Positions 7,748-16,691 of a stretch of 64,000 nt of DNA are shown here, one piece after another. The number at the start of each line of letters is the position of its first letter. Positions within the stretch are counted from its first letter, which is position 1. The notes under the pieces were generated by a model that saw nothing but the letters and a program-made list of their open reading frames with translations, searched no databases and was not told the origin of the DNA. The translations under genes and the position numbers were made by a program. Origin of the DNA: an uncultured Oleiphilus sp. (GTDB lineage: Bacteria; Pseudomonadota; Gammaproteobacteria; Pseudomonadales; Oleiphilaceae); the NCBI GenBank assembly GCA_913020045.1, contig CAJWBE010000023.1, positions 1 to 64,000 of the forward strand, given 5' to 3'.

Positions 7748-10700
7748 CTAGCTAGCCTGCTTCAATTGCTTGCGTATCATGAGTGCATAAATACTCGGCG
7801 TAAACCAAAGGGAGAGAATAATAGAGAATCCCACGCCGCCAGCTATAACGACCGCCAGCGGCGGCCAGAACTGTCCACCAACAAACAAGATGAGCGGAAT
7901 AAAGCCTGCTATGGTCGTTAATGTGGTGCTCATAATATGGCGTGTGCTCGATAAGGTGACATCGACGATCGCCTGATGGTCTCCCGCTTTGGCTTTTTCG
8001 TCAGCTTGAATGCCCGCCAAAACAACAATTGAGCCGTTGATGGCAACACCGATTAATCCAGTGACGCCCAACAAGGGGTTAAAGCCTAGCGCGTAGCCAC
8101 TAATCCATAACGACAACAAACCAAAGCCCGCTGACAAAACGGCCACTAAGCCAATAATGCCGGCCAGCTTGCCACTTTTGAATGCCAGTACCAGCGAGGT
8201 AACCATTAACAAGATAAGGACGGGGAGGTGGGCTGCTAGCGACGCGTTAGCATTGCCACTTTCTTCGGCGTCACCACCTACTTCCCAGCGATAGCCTTCG
8301 GGTAGTTGCCAATTCTTTTCTTCAATCACTTTGATGACCTGATTGGTTAAATCAAGTGGCGTGATATCTGATGCAATATACGCTTGAACGATATTAACTC
8401 GCTCACCATTTTGGCGGGTAATTGACGTGCTGTCGGGTTCGATAATGAAATTACCAAACGCGCTGGCTGGGGCCCATTCTCCAGATGGCAATACAATCGG
8501 GAAGGTGCGCAGATCTTCGAGCTCGTCCCGTTCAGAATTGGCATACTTTATACGCACCGGCAGCTCAACGATATCTTCCAAAATGCTGCCTGCTTCAAGC
8601 CCTTCATAGGCATTACTAAACTGGCTGGCGACATCACTTAAGCGCAAGCCTACTTGATTAAGTGCGCTTTCATCTGCATCGAACCATACTTTCGCCAAAC
8701 CGGGGGAAACACTCGCACGCACATGCAATGTGCCTGTTTGCTCGGCAATAAAGGCTCGCATTTCTTCGCCTAAGCGCCGCAATGTATTGGTTTCGGGTCC
8801 AAACAAGCGAAACTCAATGGGTGACTCGACCGGTGGGCCTTGTGCAAATGCTTTCGCGACAATTTGAAGGTTAGGGAAGGCTCTATCTAACTCGTCTTGT
8901 AGGCGGTCTATCATCGTTGAAGAGTCTTCGGAGTCTCGTACCGACACGACAACTTCTGCATAGAAAGGCGAGTTGCTGTTATTCATAATTTGGTTGTAAT
9001 AGAACGATGGAATACTATCGCCGACAGACCAGACTGTTTGGGTGACTTCTTCTTTTTCGAGTATGAGCTGATCGATTTTTTCGACCCATACGGACGCAAC
9101 CGGAACCGTGACATTGTTAGGCGACCAAACGCGAATTTCGAACATGTCTCGGTCTGCCGCTGGGAAAAATACTTTGGGTAAGGTTCCAACGACCATGACA
9201 CCGGTAATACTGATTAGGGCGGCAGTGACAATCGCGATAAAAGGCCGCTTCAAGCTTTTCAGCAAAAACTGACTAAAACGAGCAGAGTAGGCGGGGCCTT
9301 GAATGCCGACTTTCCACCATTGCTGCTGAACCGTTCCCGCTTTTCTGCCTGATTCCAACCACGCGCTGAGTGCGGGAATAATTGTCATTGAAATCGCAAA
9401 CGATGAGATCAGCGCTAAAATCACGCTCACTGATATAGATCCGATGAAATCACCCGCGCCACCGTTGAGTAACAATATCGGCATAAAGGCGAGAATTGTC
9501 GTTAGCGTTGAGGCGAGTAGTGGAGCGAACAGGTGCTTCACTGACTCTTCAATGGCTTGAACGGGACGTTTGCCATATTCAATGCGTGTTCTTACTTCGT
9601 CGGTCATCACGATGGCGTTATCGATTAGCAAACCAATGGCGATGATCATCCCGAAAATCGACATCTGTTGAATTTGCATGTCGAGAACTTGCAGTGCAAA
9701 CAGTACACAAGCCGCGGAGAGAGGGAGTGAGGTCGCAACAATAATCCCCGAACGCCAGCCCATAAAAAACAGTACCACCAATAAGACTGCGGTTACGCCG
9801 GCCAATAGGTTAGCGCCGAGTGTCGCAAGACGGCCTTCCGTGTAATTCGCTTGTTCAAAAGCGATATTGAATTTCACTAAATGGCCAGTTTCTTCTTCAA
9901 CCTTGGCGAGCTCTTGTTTGATTAGTTCGGTCCACGGCCTAATCTGGCTTTTAACCTGAATTCTGGCCGCGACCAAAATGACTTGTTCGCCATTGAAGTA
10001 GGTCATTACCTCTTCAGGCTCAATATGCGATTTGGATACCGTGGCGATGTCACTTAAACGCGTGTCGGCGGTATTGCTTCGAATCGGTAGCGTACGGATA
10101 CGTTCCAGCGAATTAAATTCGCCACGTACTTCAACCGGCGATGAGGCGTCGGGTCGCAGTAAGCGTCCGGCGACTTGTTTGCTATCTGATGCGTCTACCA
10201 GTTGAGCGAGTTGGCCGATCGTCATGCCCATATCCGCCAGTTCTTCAGGCGACACTTCAACCAGAATCTCTTCGATTGGTTCGCCATGAATGCTGACATA
10301 CTCAGTACCAGAGACGGCTTCCAGCCGGTCTTTTAATGACTCCGCTACGCGGTTCATTAAGCTAAGTTGTGGTTCGCCTTCACCATTCCAGCTAAGCGCT
10401 GTAATGAGAGTGTAGGCTGATGCGATGCTTTCTTCTTCGTTGATGGAGGGCGCTTTTGCACCGTCGGGAAGGTTCGCTGTCACTTCTTTTACTCTGTCCC
10501 GAATGCGAGCGATTATCTGTCGGTTGTTCACGCGAGTAATGTTGTCTTGCAGCTCGATCGCGACAATAGAAACGTTTGCTCGCGAAGTGGAGTCGACTGT
10601 TTTAATCTCAGAAATACTCGCGATGCTGGATTCGACTAGTTCAGTAACTGACGATTCAACCAAGCGAGCTGACGCGCCTGGGAATTCAGTAATCACAGAG

Positions 10701-10867
10701 ATATTACGTTGGGTAATGCGGGGGTCTTCTATTTTTGGCAAAGAACTCCACGCCGAGAATCCTGCGGCGACAATGACGATAAGGGTCATCATGAGCAGGT
10801 GTAGGTTTCTATAATAGGCCGATGACCAATGAAAAGCTTTTGGTGTTTTCTCAGGTTGCTGGTTCAT
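7748..10867 (-). CDS. RND efflux transporter, inner-membrane permease
   Basis: A 1039-residue proton-driven RND pump of the kind that exports drugs or other amphiphiles with an adaptor and an outer-membrane channel. It has one N-terminal helix (about 23-43), a large periplasmic loop, a helix bundle with GLLIDNAIVMTDEV carrying the proton-relay aspartate, a second loop, and a C-terminal helix bundle: the duplicated RND plan at normal length. The IDN sequence places it in the branch with a single aspartate here, unlike the DD of AcrB. A GTG at 10876 overlaps the adaptor stop, but ATG at 10867 is preferred because GGAG lies eight bases upstream of it. The adaptor gene is immediately upstream in the same transcript. 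No outer-membrane channel gene is nearby, so a TolC-like protein must come from elsewhere. Confidence 0.92.
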   Translation of the reverse strand: MNQQPEKTPKAFHWSSAYYRNLHLLMMTLIVIVAAGFSAWSSLPKIEDPRITQRNISVITEFPGASARLVESSVTELVESSIASISEIKTVDSTSRANVSIVAIELQDNITRVNNRQIIARIRDRVKEVTANLPDGAKAPSINEEESIASAYTLITALSWNGEGEPQLSLMNRVAESLKDRLEAVSGTEYVSIHGEPIEEILVEVSPEELADMGMTIGQLAQLVDASDSKQVAGRLLRPDASSPVEVRGEFNSLERIRTLPIRSNTADTRLSDIATVSKSHIEPEEVMTYFNGEQVILVAARIQVKSQIRPWTELIKQELAKVEEETGHLVKFNIAFEQANYTEGRLATLGANLLAGVTAVLLVVLFFMGWRSGIIVATSLPLSAACVLFALQVLDMQIQQMSIFGMIIAIGLLIDNAIVMTDEVRTRIEYGKRPVQAIEESVKHLFAPLLASTLTTILAFMPILLLNGGAGDFIGSISVSVILALISSFAISMTIIPALSAWLESGRKAGTVQQQWWKVGIQGPAYSARFSQFLLKSLKRPFIAIVTAALISITGVMVVGTLPKVFFPAADRDMFEIRVWSPNNVTVPVASVWVEKIDQLILEKEEVTQTVWSVGDSIPSFYYNQIMNNSNSPFYAEVVVSVRDSEDSSTMIDRLQDELDRAFPNLQIVAKAFAQGPPVESPIEFRLFGPETNTLRRLGEEMRAFIAEQTGTLHVRASVSPGLAKVWFDADESALNQVGLRLSDVASQFSNAYEGLEAGSILEDIVELPVRIKYANSERDELEDLRTFPIVLPSGEWAPASAFGNFIIEPDSTSITRQNGERVNIVQAYIASDITPLDLTNQVIKVIEEKNWQLPEGYRWEVGGDAEESGNANASLAAHLPVLILLMVTSLVLAFKSGKLAGIIGLVAVLSAGFGLLSLWISGYALGFNPLLGVTGLIGVAINGSIVVLAGIQADEKAKAGDHQAIVDVTLSSTRHIMSTTLTTIAGFIPLILFVGGQFWPPLAVVIAGGVGFSIILSLWFTPSIYALMIRKQLKQAS

Positions 10868-10872
10868 CAAGA

Positions 10873-12078
10873 TCACTCCGTCGCAGCACTAGCGGCACTT
10901 GCAGTAATCAAGCGAACATTTTGACCGGCGACGACGCGGTAGGTAGAAGAGCTGACAACATAGGGAAGAGTCTCCTTAGTGACGCCCCCTTTGACTTGAG
11001 CGTACTCGCCTTGAATTTGAATTACCTCCACAATGGTTCTTTCGATCACGGCAGATAAGTCACTTTCACTGGCGGGCTTTGCCAAATACACGGACCATAA
11101 ACCCCGGCCATATTCCGACAAGGTGCTTAAGGGTAACCAAATACCCTGATCGAGGCTTGGCTTGCTTTGCAAGACTACGTGCACGAGCTCGCCAGAAATA
11201 AGTGGAGAGCGTTGTTTCGGCGCCGCTGAACCGTCTTTACTCATGCTTAATGCGTCCAAGTCCTGCGGCAAAAGGTAAATTTCAGACACTCGTGATGTGG
11301 ACAAGGCGAGATTGATACGGGCGACCGACGCTTTGAACATCTGTTTGTTGTGTTCAACTGACAAGATGTCTCCGACCTGAAGCTGCCTTGCTTCTTTTAA
11401 CGGCAAGCCAACTCTAATTTCAGTTTTGCCAATTTCCTCTAACAGCAAAGCAGTTGCCCCGGGGTTAGTTGCTCGGCCTTCGTCGGTTAGGCGGTCGATA
11501 ACAACGCCATCAAAGGGCGCTACTAGTTTTGATTTTCTAAGCTCCACGTCAACACTGGCTTGTTGCGCAAGTACTAGCTCATATTCCGCATCGGCAGAGT
11601 CTTTCTTTTGTAATGCTTCATCTAAGGCTTGCTCGGAAATATTTCGCGATGCCTTTAAACGTTCGGCCCGCAAAAGAGAAGACTTAGCGAGCTTTTTGGC
11701 GGCATTCGCTCGCGTAATTCCGGCTTTCAATTCCCGTTGTTTTGCGATAAGGCGGTCGGTATCTAGCGTGGCCAGTATGTCGCCTTTTTTAAATGTATCA
11801 CCTTCGCTTTTCAGCACGGCGGTAATCACGCCAGAGATATCAAAACCAACTTCGGCTCGCTGACCGGCCTCGATTCGACCGACATAACGATCGCCACTCG
11901 TAAATACTGACACCGCTTGGTTGCCAATCGTTTCGACTAATAGCGGTTGAATTTTGGTGGAGTACGCTGCTTCTTCAGATTGGCTAAATCGACTAAACCC
12001 TAAGGCACAAATCAGCACGACAATAAAGCAAAGAACCATAACCACAGGAGAGTGCAATAGATTGTCTTTGGTTTTCAT
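10873..12078 (-). CDS. RND efflux periplasmic adaptor (membrane fusion protein)
   Basis: A 401-residue HlyD/AcrA-type adaptor that links the RND permease to an outer-membrane channel. An N-terminal hydrophobic segment (about 12-28) acts as a signal or anchor; there is no lipobox. The first lipoyl half (VGFDISGVITAVLKSEGDTFKKGDILATLD) is followed by an alpha-helical hairpin (about 115-175), the second lipoyl half (KLVAPFDGVVIDRLTDEGRATNPG) and a beta-barrel region. It is first in a two-gene operon; its stop codon lies five bases before the preferred start of the permease. An imperfect 20-base palindrome 16 bases upstream of its start could be an operator. Substrate is unknown. Confidence 0.9.
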   Translation of the reverse strand: MKTKDNLLHSPVVMVLCFIVVLICALGFSRFSQSEEAAYSTKIQPLLVETIGNQAVSVFTSGDRYVGRIEAGQRAEVGFDISGVITAVLKSEGDTFKKGDILATLDTDRLIAKQRELKAGITRANAAKKLAKSSLLRAERLKASRNISEQALDEALQKKDSADAEYELVLAQQASVDVELRKSKLVAPFDGVVIDRLTDEGRATNPGATALLLEEIGKTEIRVGLPLKEARQLQVGDILSVEHNKQMFKASVARINLALSTSRVSEIYLLPQDLDALSMSKDGSAAPKQRSPLISGELVHVVLQSKPSLDQGIWLPLSTLSEYGRGLWSVYLAKPASESDLSAVIERTIVEVIQIQGEYAQVKGGVTKETLPYVVSSSTYRVVAGQNVRLITASAASAATE

Positions 12079-12093
12079 ACAGATTCCTTTGAG

Positions 12094-12113
12094 TCACGTA
12101 TTCTGAAACGTGA
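12094..12113. promoter_or_regulatory. Palindrome upstream of efflux operon, possible repressor operator
   Basis: TCACGTATTCTGAAACGTGA is an imperfect 20-base inverted repeat: nine of the ten arm positions are symmetrical apart from one mismatch and the centre. It begins 16 bases upstream of the adaptor start, where a TetR- or MarR-type repressor would block transcription or leader entry. No regulator gene is adjacent, so the protein is unknown. Confidence 0.45.
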
Positions 12114-12408
12114 TTGCGTGATTAGATGGTTGCTGTTTATCAGCGCACACAATGACGGGTAAATCGCGTCGTCTACAGCGCTTTTTGTCCTTGTTTCGAG
12201 TGATTCTGAACCCAAAGTTTGGTTTCATAGTCGAGACAATTGGATGGATAATGATCTATTGTTACCTATAAAGCAACAATGTTTTTTGCTTGATCCGCCA
12301 CCAATATTGCGTAAATCATAAGCCCTTCAGCGCAAAGGGACCGTGCTAGCAAAGTGCTTCGACGCCTCAAGGCTCGTAGTGTCATTGCCTCGTTTTTGAC
12401 TAGTTCCA

Positions 12409-12422
12409 ATGGCCTAGTCCGT
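12409..12422. promoter_or_regulatory. Dispersed palindrome, copy 2 (ATGGCCTAGTCCGT)
   Basis: Matches 12 of 14 positions of ATGGCCTAGGCCAT. It lies 121 bases upstream of the start at 12544. A weak -10-like TCTAAC at 12455-12460 is 39.5 bases from its centre, the same spacing as at the better copies. Confidence 0.45.
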
Positions 12423-12543
12423 TGTAAACCACGCTAACCACACCGTAAAGTCCTTCTAACTTAAATGGGTGAAGCAAGCGCTTCGCTTTCCGATAAAACG
12501 GTTTATCTTGCCCCATCAAGGGTATTACTAGGAGTGAACGAAA

Positions 12544-13119
12544 GTGCATACGTGCAATGGTGATTTAGTCTGGAATGTAGGCTCACGTCGATATAACGAA
12601 AATATTGTCAGGTTTTTGCGACGGTTTGAAAATACGATCTGCTTGTTCTCCGGTTCTGTAAATCAGCTTTACTCGAATTACGAGATACACCCAGTTAAAT
12701 CAGCGCCTAATCGCTTGGTCGCCTTACCCAATCAATATTCATATCACGATACTTTCTTTAATGTCCGCCCGGATGCGGTCAGGCCGACCGGCTTATTTAT
12801 CGTGCCAGATGAAGCGGCAAACGAGGAGGGCACCAAGGGGTTGCGACTTGTCTACCGCTCCAAGAAAACCAAGAAGTTTAAATCTCTTCCGCTTGATAAA
12901 GGAATGAGCCAGGTAAAGAAGCTTTACGAAAAAGAGGGAAACTTTCTGCCCGTTATCGTTAATAGGGATTTAAGGTTCCGTAAGAACAACCACCCCATTA
13001 TGCACCTGCATCGCCTGGATACAAACGCGCTATCGGGTGTCTCACGTTTTCAGGCGCGTGATATCGAAACCACTATCGAAGACAAGTTAGACAGCTTAAC
13101 TCGTCTTGCGGCTAACTAA
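12544..13119 (+). CDS. Unknown protein in operon with EAL phosphodiesterase
   Basis: A 191-residue protein I do not recognise. It starts at GTG 12544, nine bases after AGGAG. It has no signal peptide or membrane helix. It is basic in its middle (YRSKKTKKFKSLPLDKG) and includes the stretch RNNHPIMHLHRLD. The next gene, an EAL-domain phosphodiesterase, starts 13 bases after its stop, so the two are very likely co-transcribed and may work together, for example with this protein as effector or partner. A copy of the dispersed palindrome lies upstream. Function is not assigned. Confidence 0.7.
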   Translation: MHTCNGDLVWNVGSRRYNENIVRFLRRFENTICLFSGSVNQLYSNYEIHPVKSAPNRLVALPNQYSYHDTFFNVRPDAVRPTGLFIVPDEAANEEGTKGLRLVYRSKKTKKFKSLPLDKGMSQVKKLYEKEGNFLPVIVNRDLRFRKNNHPIMHLHRLDTNALSGVSRFQARDIETTIEDKLDSLTRLAAN

Positions 13120-13132
13120 AGAGGCAATGTCT

Positions 13133-13939
13133 ATGAACCTATCAAGGAACAAAGCGGCCTCCTATGAGAGTTGGCCAAATGACTCATTGTCGCTGAATTA
13201 TCAAATGCAATATGACCTCGCAAGCGGCAAGCCTTTTGCGGCCGAAGCGCTGCTGAGAGAGAACGGCCGCCGTGGCAACAAAGCACCCGCTGAGCTTATC
13301 GCTAAAGCGGAACAGGATGGCACAATCAGTTTGATCACCTTGTGGGTTGTGGAGCAAGTGCTTCGCGACTTTTCTGCACTGAGGCGTCGATATGGCATAG
13401 AGCGCGTTGCGGTTAACGTCTCTGCTGTCGACATGTCGACAGCAGGCTTTGTGACGCAAGTTGAGAAAAGGTTAAAACAATCAAGCCTAAACGGAAGCTG
13501 CCTTGAACTGGAAATTACTGAGAATCTCCCGCTCGTAAACCTGCGACAGGTTTTAGACAACATTGGCGAAGCTCGTGCTCTAGGAATGCGAGTCGTGTTA
13601 GACGACTTTGGTAAAGGGTTCACGTCTATGTCTGCATTAACTCAGCTTCCTGTTGATGGCATAAAACTAGACAAAATGTTTTGCTTGAATTTGATGCAGC
13701 CTAAGTATTACGCCATTGCGGAAAGCTTAGTATCGCTATGCGAAAAACTGGATATATCCGTTTTGATTGAAGGCATTGAAGACCGTATTGCACGTGATAG
13801 CGCCTTATCACTAGGCTGTGGCCTTGGCCAAGGCTACTACCTCCATAACCCGGAAAGCAAAGCCGATTTGACTCGAATAAACGCTAAAGAGAAAGGTCTC
13901 ATCATCCCATTATTCAAACGGAAAAATAAGCGGGCCTAA
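13133..13939 (+). CDS. Stand-alone EAL-domain c-di-GMP phosphodiesterase
   Basis: A 268-residue cytoplasmic protein that is almost entirely an EAL domain, expected to cleave c-di-GMP to pGpG. The catalytic set is intact: EALLR near 41, VNVSA, ELEITEN, VLDDFGKG (DD pair), IKLDK, VLIEGIE and the closing GQGYYL. There is no sensor or membrane domain, so activity is presumably set by partners or expression. The preferred start is ATG 13133, eight bases after GAGG; TTG 13106 and ATG 13127 are in frame but less well placed. It is the second gene of an operon with the unknown protein at 12544. Confidence 0.88.
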   Translation: MNLSRNKAASYESWPNDSLSLNYQMQYDLASGKPFAAEALLRENGRRGNKAPAELIAKAEQDGTISLITLWVVEQVLRDFSALRRRYGIERVAVNVSAVDMSTAGFVTQVEKRLKQSSLNGSCLELEITENLPLVNLRQVLDNIGEARALGMRVVLDDFGKGFTSMSALTQLPVDGIKLDKMFCLNLMQPKYYAIAESLVSLCEKLDISVLIEGIEDRIARDSALSLGCGLGQGYYLHNPESKADLTRINAKEKGLIIPLFKRKNKRA

Positions 13940-13962
13940 GCCCTTAGCCATTGGTTAGCAGT

Positions 13963-13976
13963 ATGGCTTAGGCCAT
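13963..13976. promoter_or_regulatory. Dispersed palindrome, copy 3 (ATGGCTTAGGCCAT)
   Basis: One mismatch from the perfect palindrome ATGGCCTAGGCCAT. It lies 89 bases upstream of the gene at 14066, and its centre is 38.5 bases from TATCAT (14008-14013), a possible -10. GGCCTAAGCC at 13933-13942, overlapping the stop of the EAL gene, is complementary to part of it, so the two could also form an mRNA hairpin. A short CCGAA/TTCGG hairpin with TTTT at 13987-14004 may terminate the EAL transcript. Confidence 0.5.
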
Positions 13977-14065
13977 CAGGCCGATACCGAATTTGTTCGG
14001 TTTTCCCTATCATTTCTCACATACAGATTAGTGAGCAACGACAAGACATCGCAGAGGCCAGAGAG

Positions 14066-14716
14066 ATGAATGCATCAAAAAAACTATACGTGGTACCAAC
14101 GTTGGAGAACGATGAAAGCCGACGCTACGTTAAAGAGTACGTCGTACTGCAAAACAAGCTGCAGCTTGCTGAAAAGAAGTGCCGCCAAGTGCATGGTGCC
14201 TATAAAAAATATTCAGAACTGCTGCTTAAGCGCACTGAGCAGGTAGATGCTTACAAAACTGAGTTATGTGATAGGTCCATTGCCCTGAACAAAATGACTA
14301 AGCAATTGAGCGAAAAAAATGAGTCTTATGAACGGTTGTATAAAGCATTCGTCGAACTCCAAAACAAACAAACCCTACTTCAACAGAATAGCAAAATCAT
14401 TGAGTTTGTAGATGCCCTTGTTGCTCGATTTGAGTGTTTCAAAGCAAAAATTTCAGCAAGCCGTGGTATGCGAATGTCTCTTTTCATGAGTGCATTAAAA
14501 ATGGTTTTTTCAAAATGGAAGCAGGGTGCCGATTCGGGTGTTGAAAAGGTATTCCCAGTTAATAAGTGGCTCCCAACAACAAAAGCGATGCCTGCATTTA
14601 AGGGTATGTACCGTGTGTCAGATGGTCAGCACTCCGCCTTGTCATACTTCAATAGCGCATCTCATGAGTTTGCGAACCAAGGGTTTCATATCAAGTACTG
14701 GCAGCTTATCGGCTAG
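14066..14716 (+). CDS. Unknown coiled-coil protein
   Basis: A 216-residue protein I do not recognise. Residues 20-115 are strongly helical with heptad-like spacing of L, V and Y among K, E and Q, which suggests a coiled coil. The C-terminal third is basic and contains KMVFSKWKQG. There is no signal peptide or convincing membrane span. It stands alone on the plus strand between an EAL and a GGDEF gene, with a near-perfect copy of the dispersed palindrome 89 bases upstream. That context hints at a role in the same c-di-GMP-linked response, but this is inference. Confidence 0.65.
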   Translation: MNASKKLYVVPTLENDESRRYVKEYVVLQNKLQLAEKKCRQVHGAYKKYSELLLKRTEQVDAYKTELCDRSIALNKMTKQLSEKNESYERLYKAFVELQNKQTLLQQNSKIIEFVDALVARFECFKAKISASRGMRMSLFMSALKMVFSKWKQGADSGVEKVFPVNKWLPTTKAMPAFKGMYRVSDGQHSALSYFNSASHEFANQGFHIKYWQLIG

Positions 14717-14915
14717 GTTAGAATTTTCTTTTTAACTGAGTTAGCTTCGCAGGATCGCCAATGGATCGCCCGCAACGACAGGTCGTTGTTGGTGTCAGTG
14801 AAGTTCCTATCGTAAAGCCCTGTAAATACGAATGATCTTTCCTATACTCTGACCTAGCCAAACAATTAACGTCAATGTTTAACGAGCGCTACTGTATCCT
14901 GCCTAAGGTCTTTGT

Positions 14916-15941
14916 ATGAATAAAACAGAAGCACTAAACGATTTTCTTAACTCTCTTCAACAAGTTGCCTTACCTGAAAACTCTCCTGAAAGGGTGCTTG
15001 AAAAAATATTAGAACTTACCTTGGGTTATTGCGGTTGGGATTTGGCGGCGATCACAAAACTAGATAAATATCATAAAGTGGCACAAATTATTGCGTATCG
15101 CGATGAGCAAGGGGCTCAGTCGTCTTGGTCCTACGATATTCTCGGGACTCCGTGTTTTGCGGTTGTTGAGTCAATGAATGTGGTGACGTATGAAGATGTA
15201 CAATCGCAATTTGCAGACGAAATTCCGCTGACAGATCTTGGCGTTAAAGTTTACCAAGGGATTATGTATTTTATCGCAGGACAGCCTGTTGGACACATTT
15301 TTTTAATGTCCAAGTCCGCGAAGACCAAACAAGAACTGGAGGAGGCTACATCGGTTATTCGCATCCTGAGCTTGATGGTCGGCGCATATGTCGATTTGGT
15401 TGAGAAGGGAGAGCAAGTAAGACACTTCCAAGCGAAGGCCGAAACAGATCAGATGACAGGTTTACGAAATCGACATGCGTTCGATGAAGATATATCACGC
15501 GTCACCACTCTATATGCAGACAGTATTTTGGCAGACGCTTTGCTTATCTTGATTGATATAGACGGACTTAAACAGACTAATGACACGCAAGGGCATATTG
15601 CGGGCGATGAGCTAATTCAAGCCGTTGCAAGGATTATCAAAACGGGTTCGAGACAGGAGGACTCAGTATATAGGCTAGGTGGTGACGAATTCGCCGTATT
15701 GATCATCGGAAACTCAAAAAAGGTTAACGACCATATTCAGTTAAAAATAGCGGATTGGCGGGCGGCTATTAGTGCCGAGGTAAGTCAACAAGCAGGTATT
15801 AGTTATGGTGCGACGTTGCTTTCATCATGCATGGTCTCTGAAAACGACCAGCAAGTGTTTATACAATCTTGGTTCCGTATGACGGATGATTTGCTGTACC
15901 AAGATAAACTACAGAAAACAAAACGATTATCAACGCCATAA
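14916..15941 (+). CDS. GAF-GGDEF diguanylate cyclase
   Basis: A 341-residue soluble protein. Residues 20-165 resemble a GAF ligand-binding domain. A short helical linker follows, then a GGDEF domain from about 180: DQMTGLRNRHAFDEDI, LILIDIDGLKQTND, and an intact active loop RLGGDEFAVL. An inhibitory-site RxxD motif (RQED) precedes the loop at the usual spacing. It should make c-di-GMP from two GTP, with the signal read by the GAF-like domain; the ligand is unknown. It follows the coiled-coil gene by 199 bases. A weak palindrome-like element (CTGACCTAGCCAAA, 14849-14862) lies upstream. Confidence 0.87.
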   Translation: MNKTEALNDFLNSLQQVALPENSPERVLEKILELTLGYCGWDLAAITKLDKYHKVAQIIAYRDEQGAQSSWSYDILGTPCFAVVESMNVVTYEDVQSQFADEIPLTDLGVKVYQGIMYFIAGQPVGHIFLMSKSAKTKQELEEATSVIRILSLMVGAYVDLVEKGEQVRHFQAKAETDQMTGLRNRHAFDEDISRVTTLYADSILADALLILIDIDGLKQTNDTQGHIAGDELIQAVARIIKTGSRQEDSVYRLGGDEFAVLIIGNSKKVNDHIQLKIADWRAAISAEVSQQAGISYGATLLSSCMVSENDQQVFIQSWFRMTDDLLYQDKLQKTKRLSTP

Positions 15942-16064
15942 ATTGGCAGGTTGATATTGTTAAGCGTTAAAAGAGACGAAATACAGACAAAGTTAGTCAC
16001 TAGGTTAGTTGTTCTTTTTTACGGCTAACGTGGAGTCTTTGCCTGTTGCCATCTCTTTTTGCAC

Positions 16065-16640
16065 TTAGGTGGGTTTTTCTTCTCGGGTCAGGGTGTCCAT
16101 GAATTTTGAAAATCGCCTACTCCTGGTTTCAGGTTTCTTTGCACTACTTAATCCATAGGCGATCACATAACGACTCGATTTAGTGAGCGTTTCATAAAAC
16201 TTCTTAGCATTCGGGTTAGTCTCTAGCGCGCTTAGAAAATCCGCGGGCACTTCCATTTCGCTCGCTGTATAAGCCTTTTCCCACCTGCCGTCTGCCTTGG
16301 CCGCACGAACATGCACCAGACCCGGCTCTTGAATCCTGCCGGCGGTTATCAAGCGCTCTACGTGTTCTTTGTTTCTTTTTGACCAGTTACTTTTCGGTTT
16401 TCTTGGCGTAATTCGCTGGAGATAGGCTTGGTCATCGACTGACTTTTTGATGCCGTCGATCCAGCCCCAGCAAAGTATTTCAACGACCACATCGTCCCAC
16501 GTTACACTCATAATATTCGTGTTCTTCTTGAATATTTTTACCCAAAGTTCGGTTTCGGTGGCGTGGTTATCCTGTAGCCACCGGCCGAGATCTTCTGACG
16601 ATGTAAAACTCATGATTCTTGCGGGATCTGCTTGAGGCAT
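16065..16640 (-). CDS. YdeI/OmpD-associated family protein
   Basis: A 191-residue soluble protein of the YdeI (OmpD-associated, bacteriocin-protection-like) family. The N-terminal region includes the family pattern LWVKIFKKNTNIMSVTWDDVVVEILCWGWIDGIKK, followed by the conserved YLQRITPRKPKSNWSKRN stretch. The C-terminal part ends in a basic helix with RSRRFSKFMD. The biochemical role of this family is not established, so only membership is claimed. It is a single gene, convergent with the GAF-GGDEF gene. Confidence 0.85.
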   Translation of the reverse strand: MPQADPARIMSFTSSEDLGRWLQDNHATETELWVKIFKKNTNIMSVTWDDVVVEILCWGWIDGIKKSVDDQAYLQRITPRKPKSNWSKRNKEHVERLITAGRIQEPGLVHVRAAKADGRWEKAYTASEMEVPADFLSALETNPNAKKFYETLTKSSRYVIAYGLSSAKKPETRSRRFSKFMDTLTREEKPT

Positions 16641-16691
16641 AACTATCTATTCTATCTAGGGAATCAACGGGGACAGGTTTTTTCTAGTGTA

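Larger units (their letters stand above)
12079..12543. other. Divergent promoter region between efflux and unknown/EAL operons
   Basis: A 465-base gap between divergent operons. It holds a palindrome at 12094-12113 close to the efflux adaptor and a copy of the dispersed palindrome at 12409-12422 serving the rightward operon. I see no small gene with a convincing ribosome binding site in it, and no regulator gene for the efflux pump lies beside it. Confidence 0.6.

Noticed and set aside
14849-14862. CTGACCTAGCCAAA before the GAF-GGDEF gene as a palindrome copy
   Set aside because: Only the core matches well, and the -10 at the expected distance would start the mRNA too close to the ATG.
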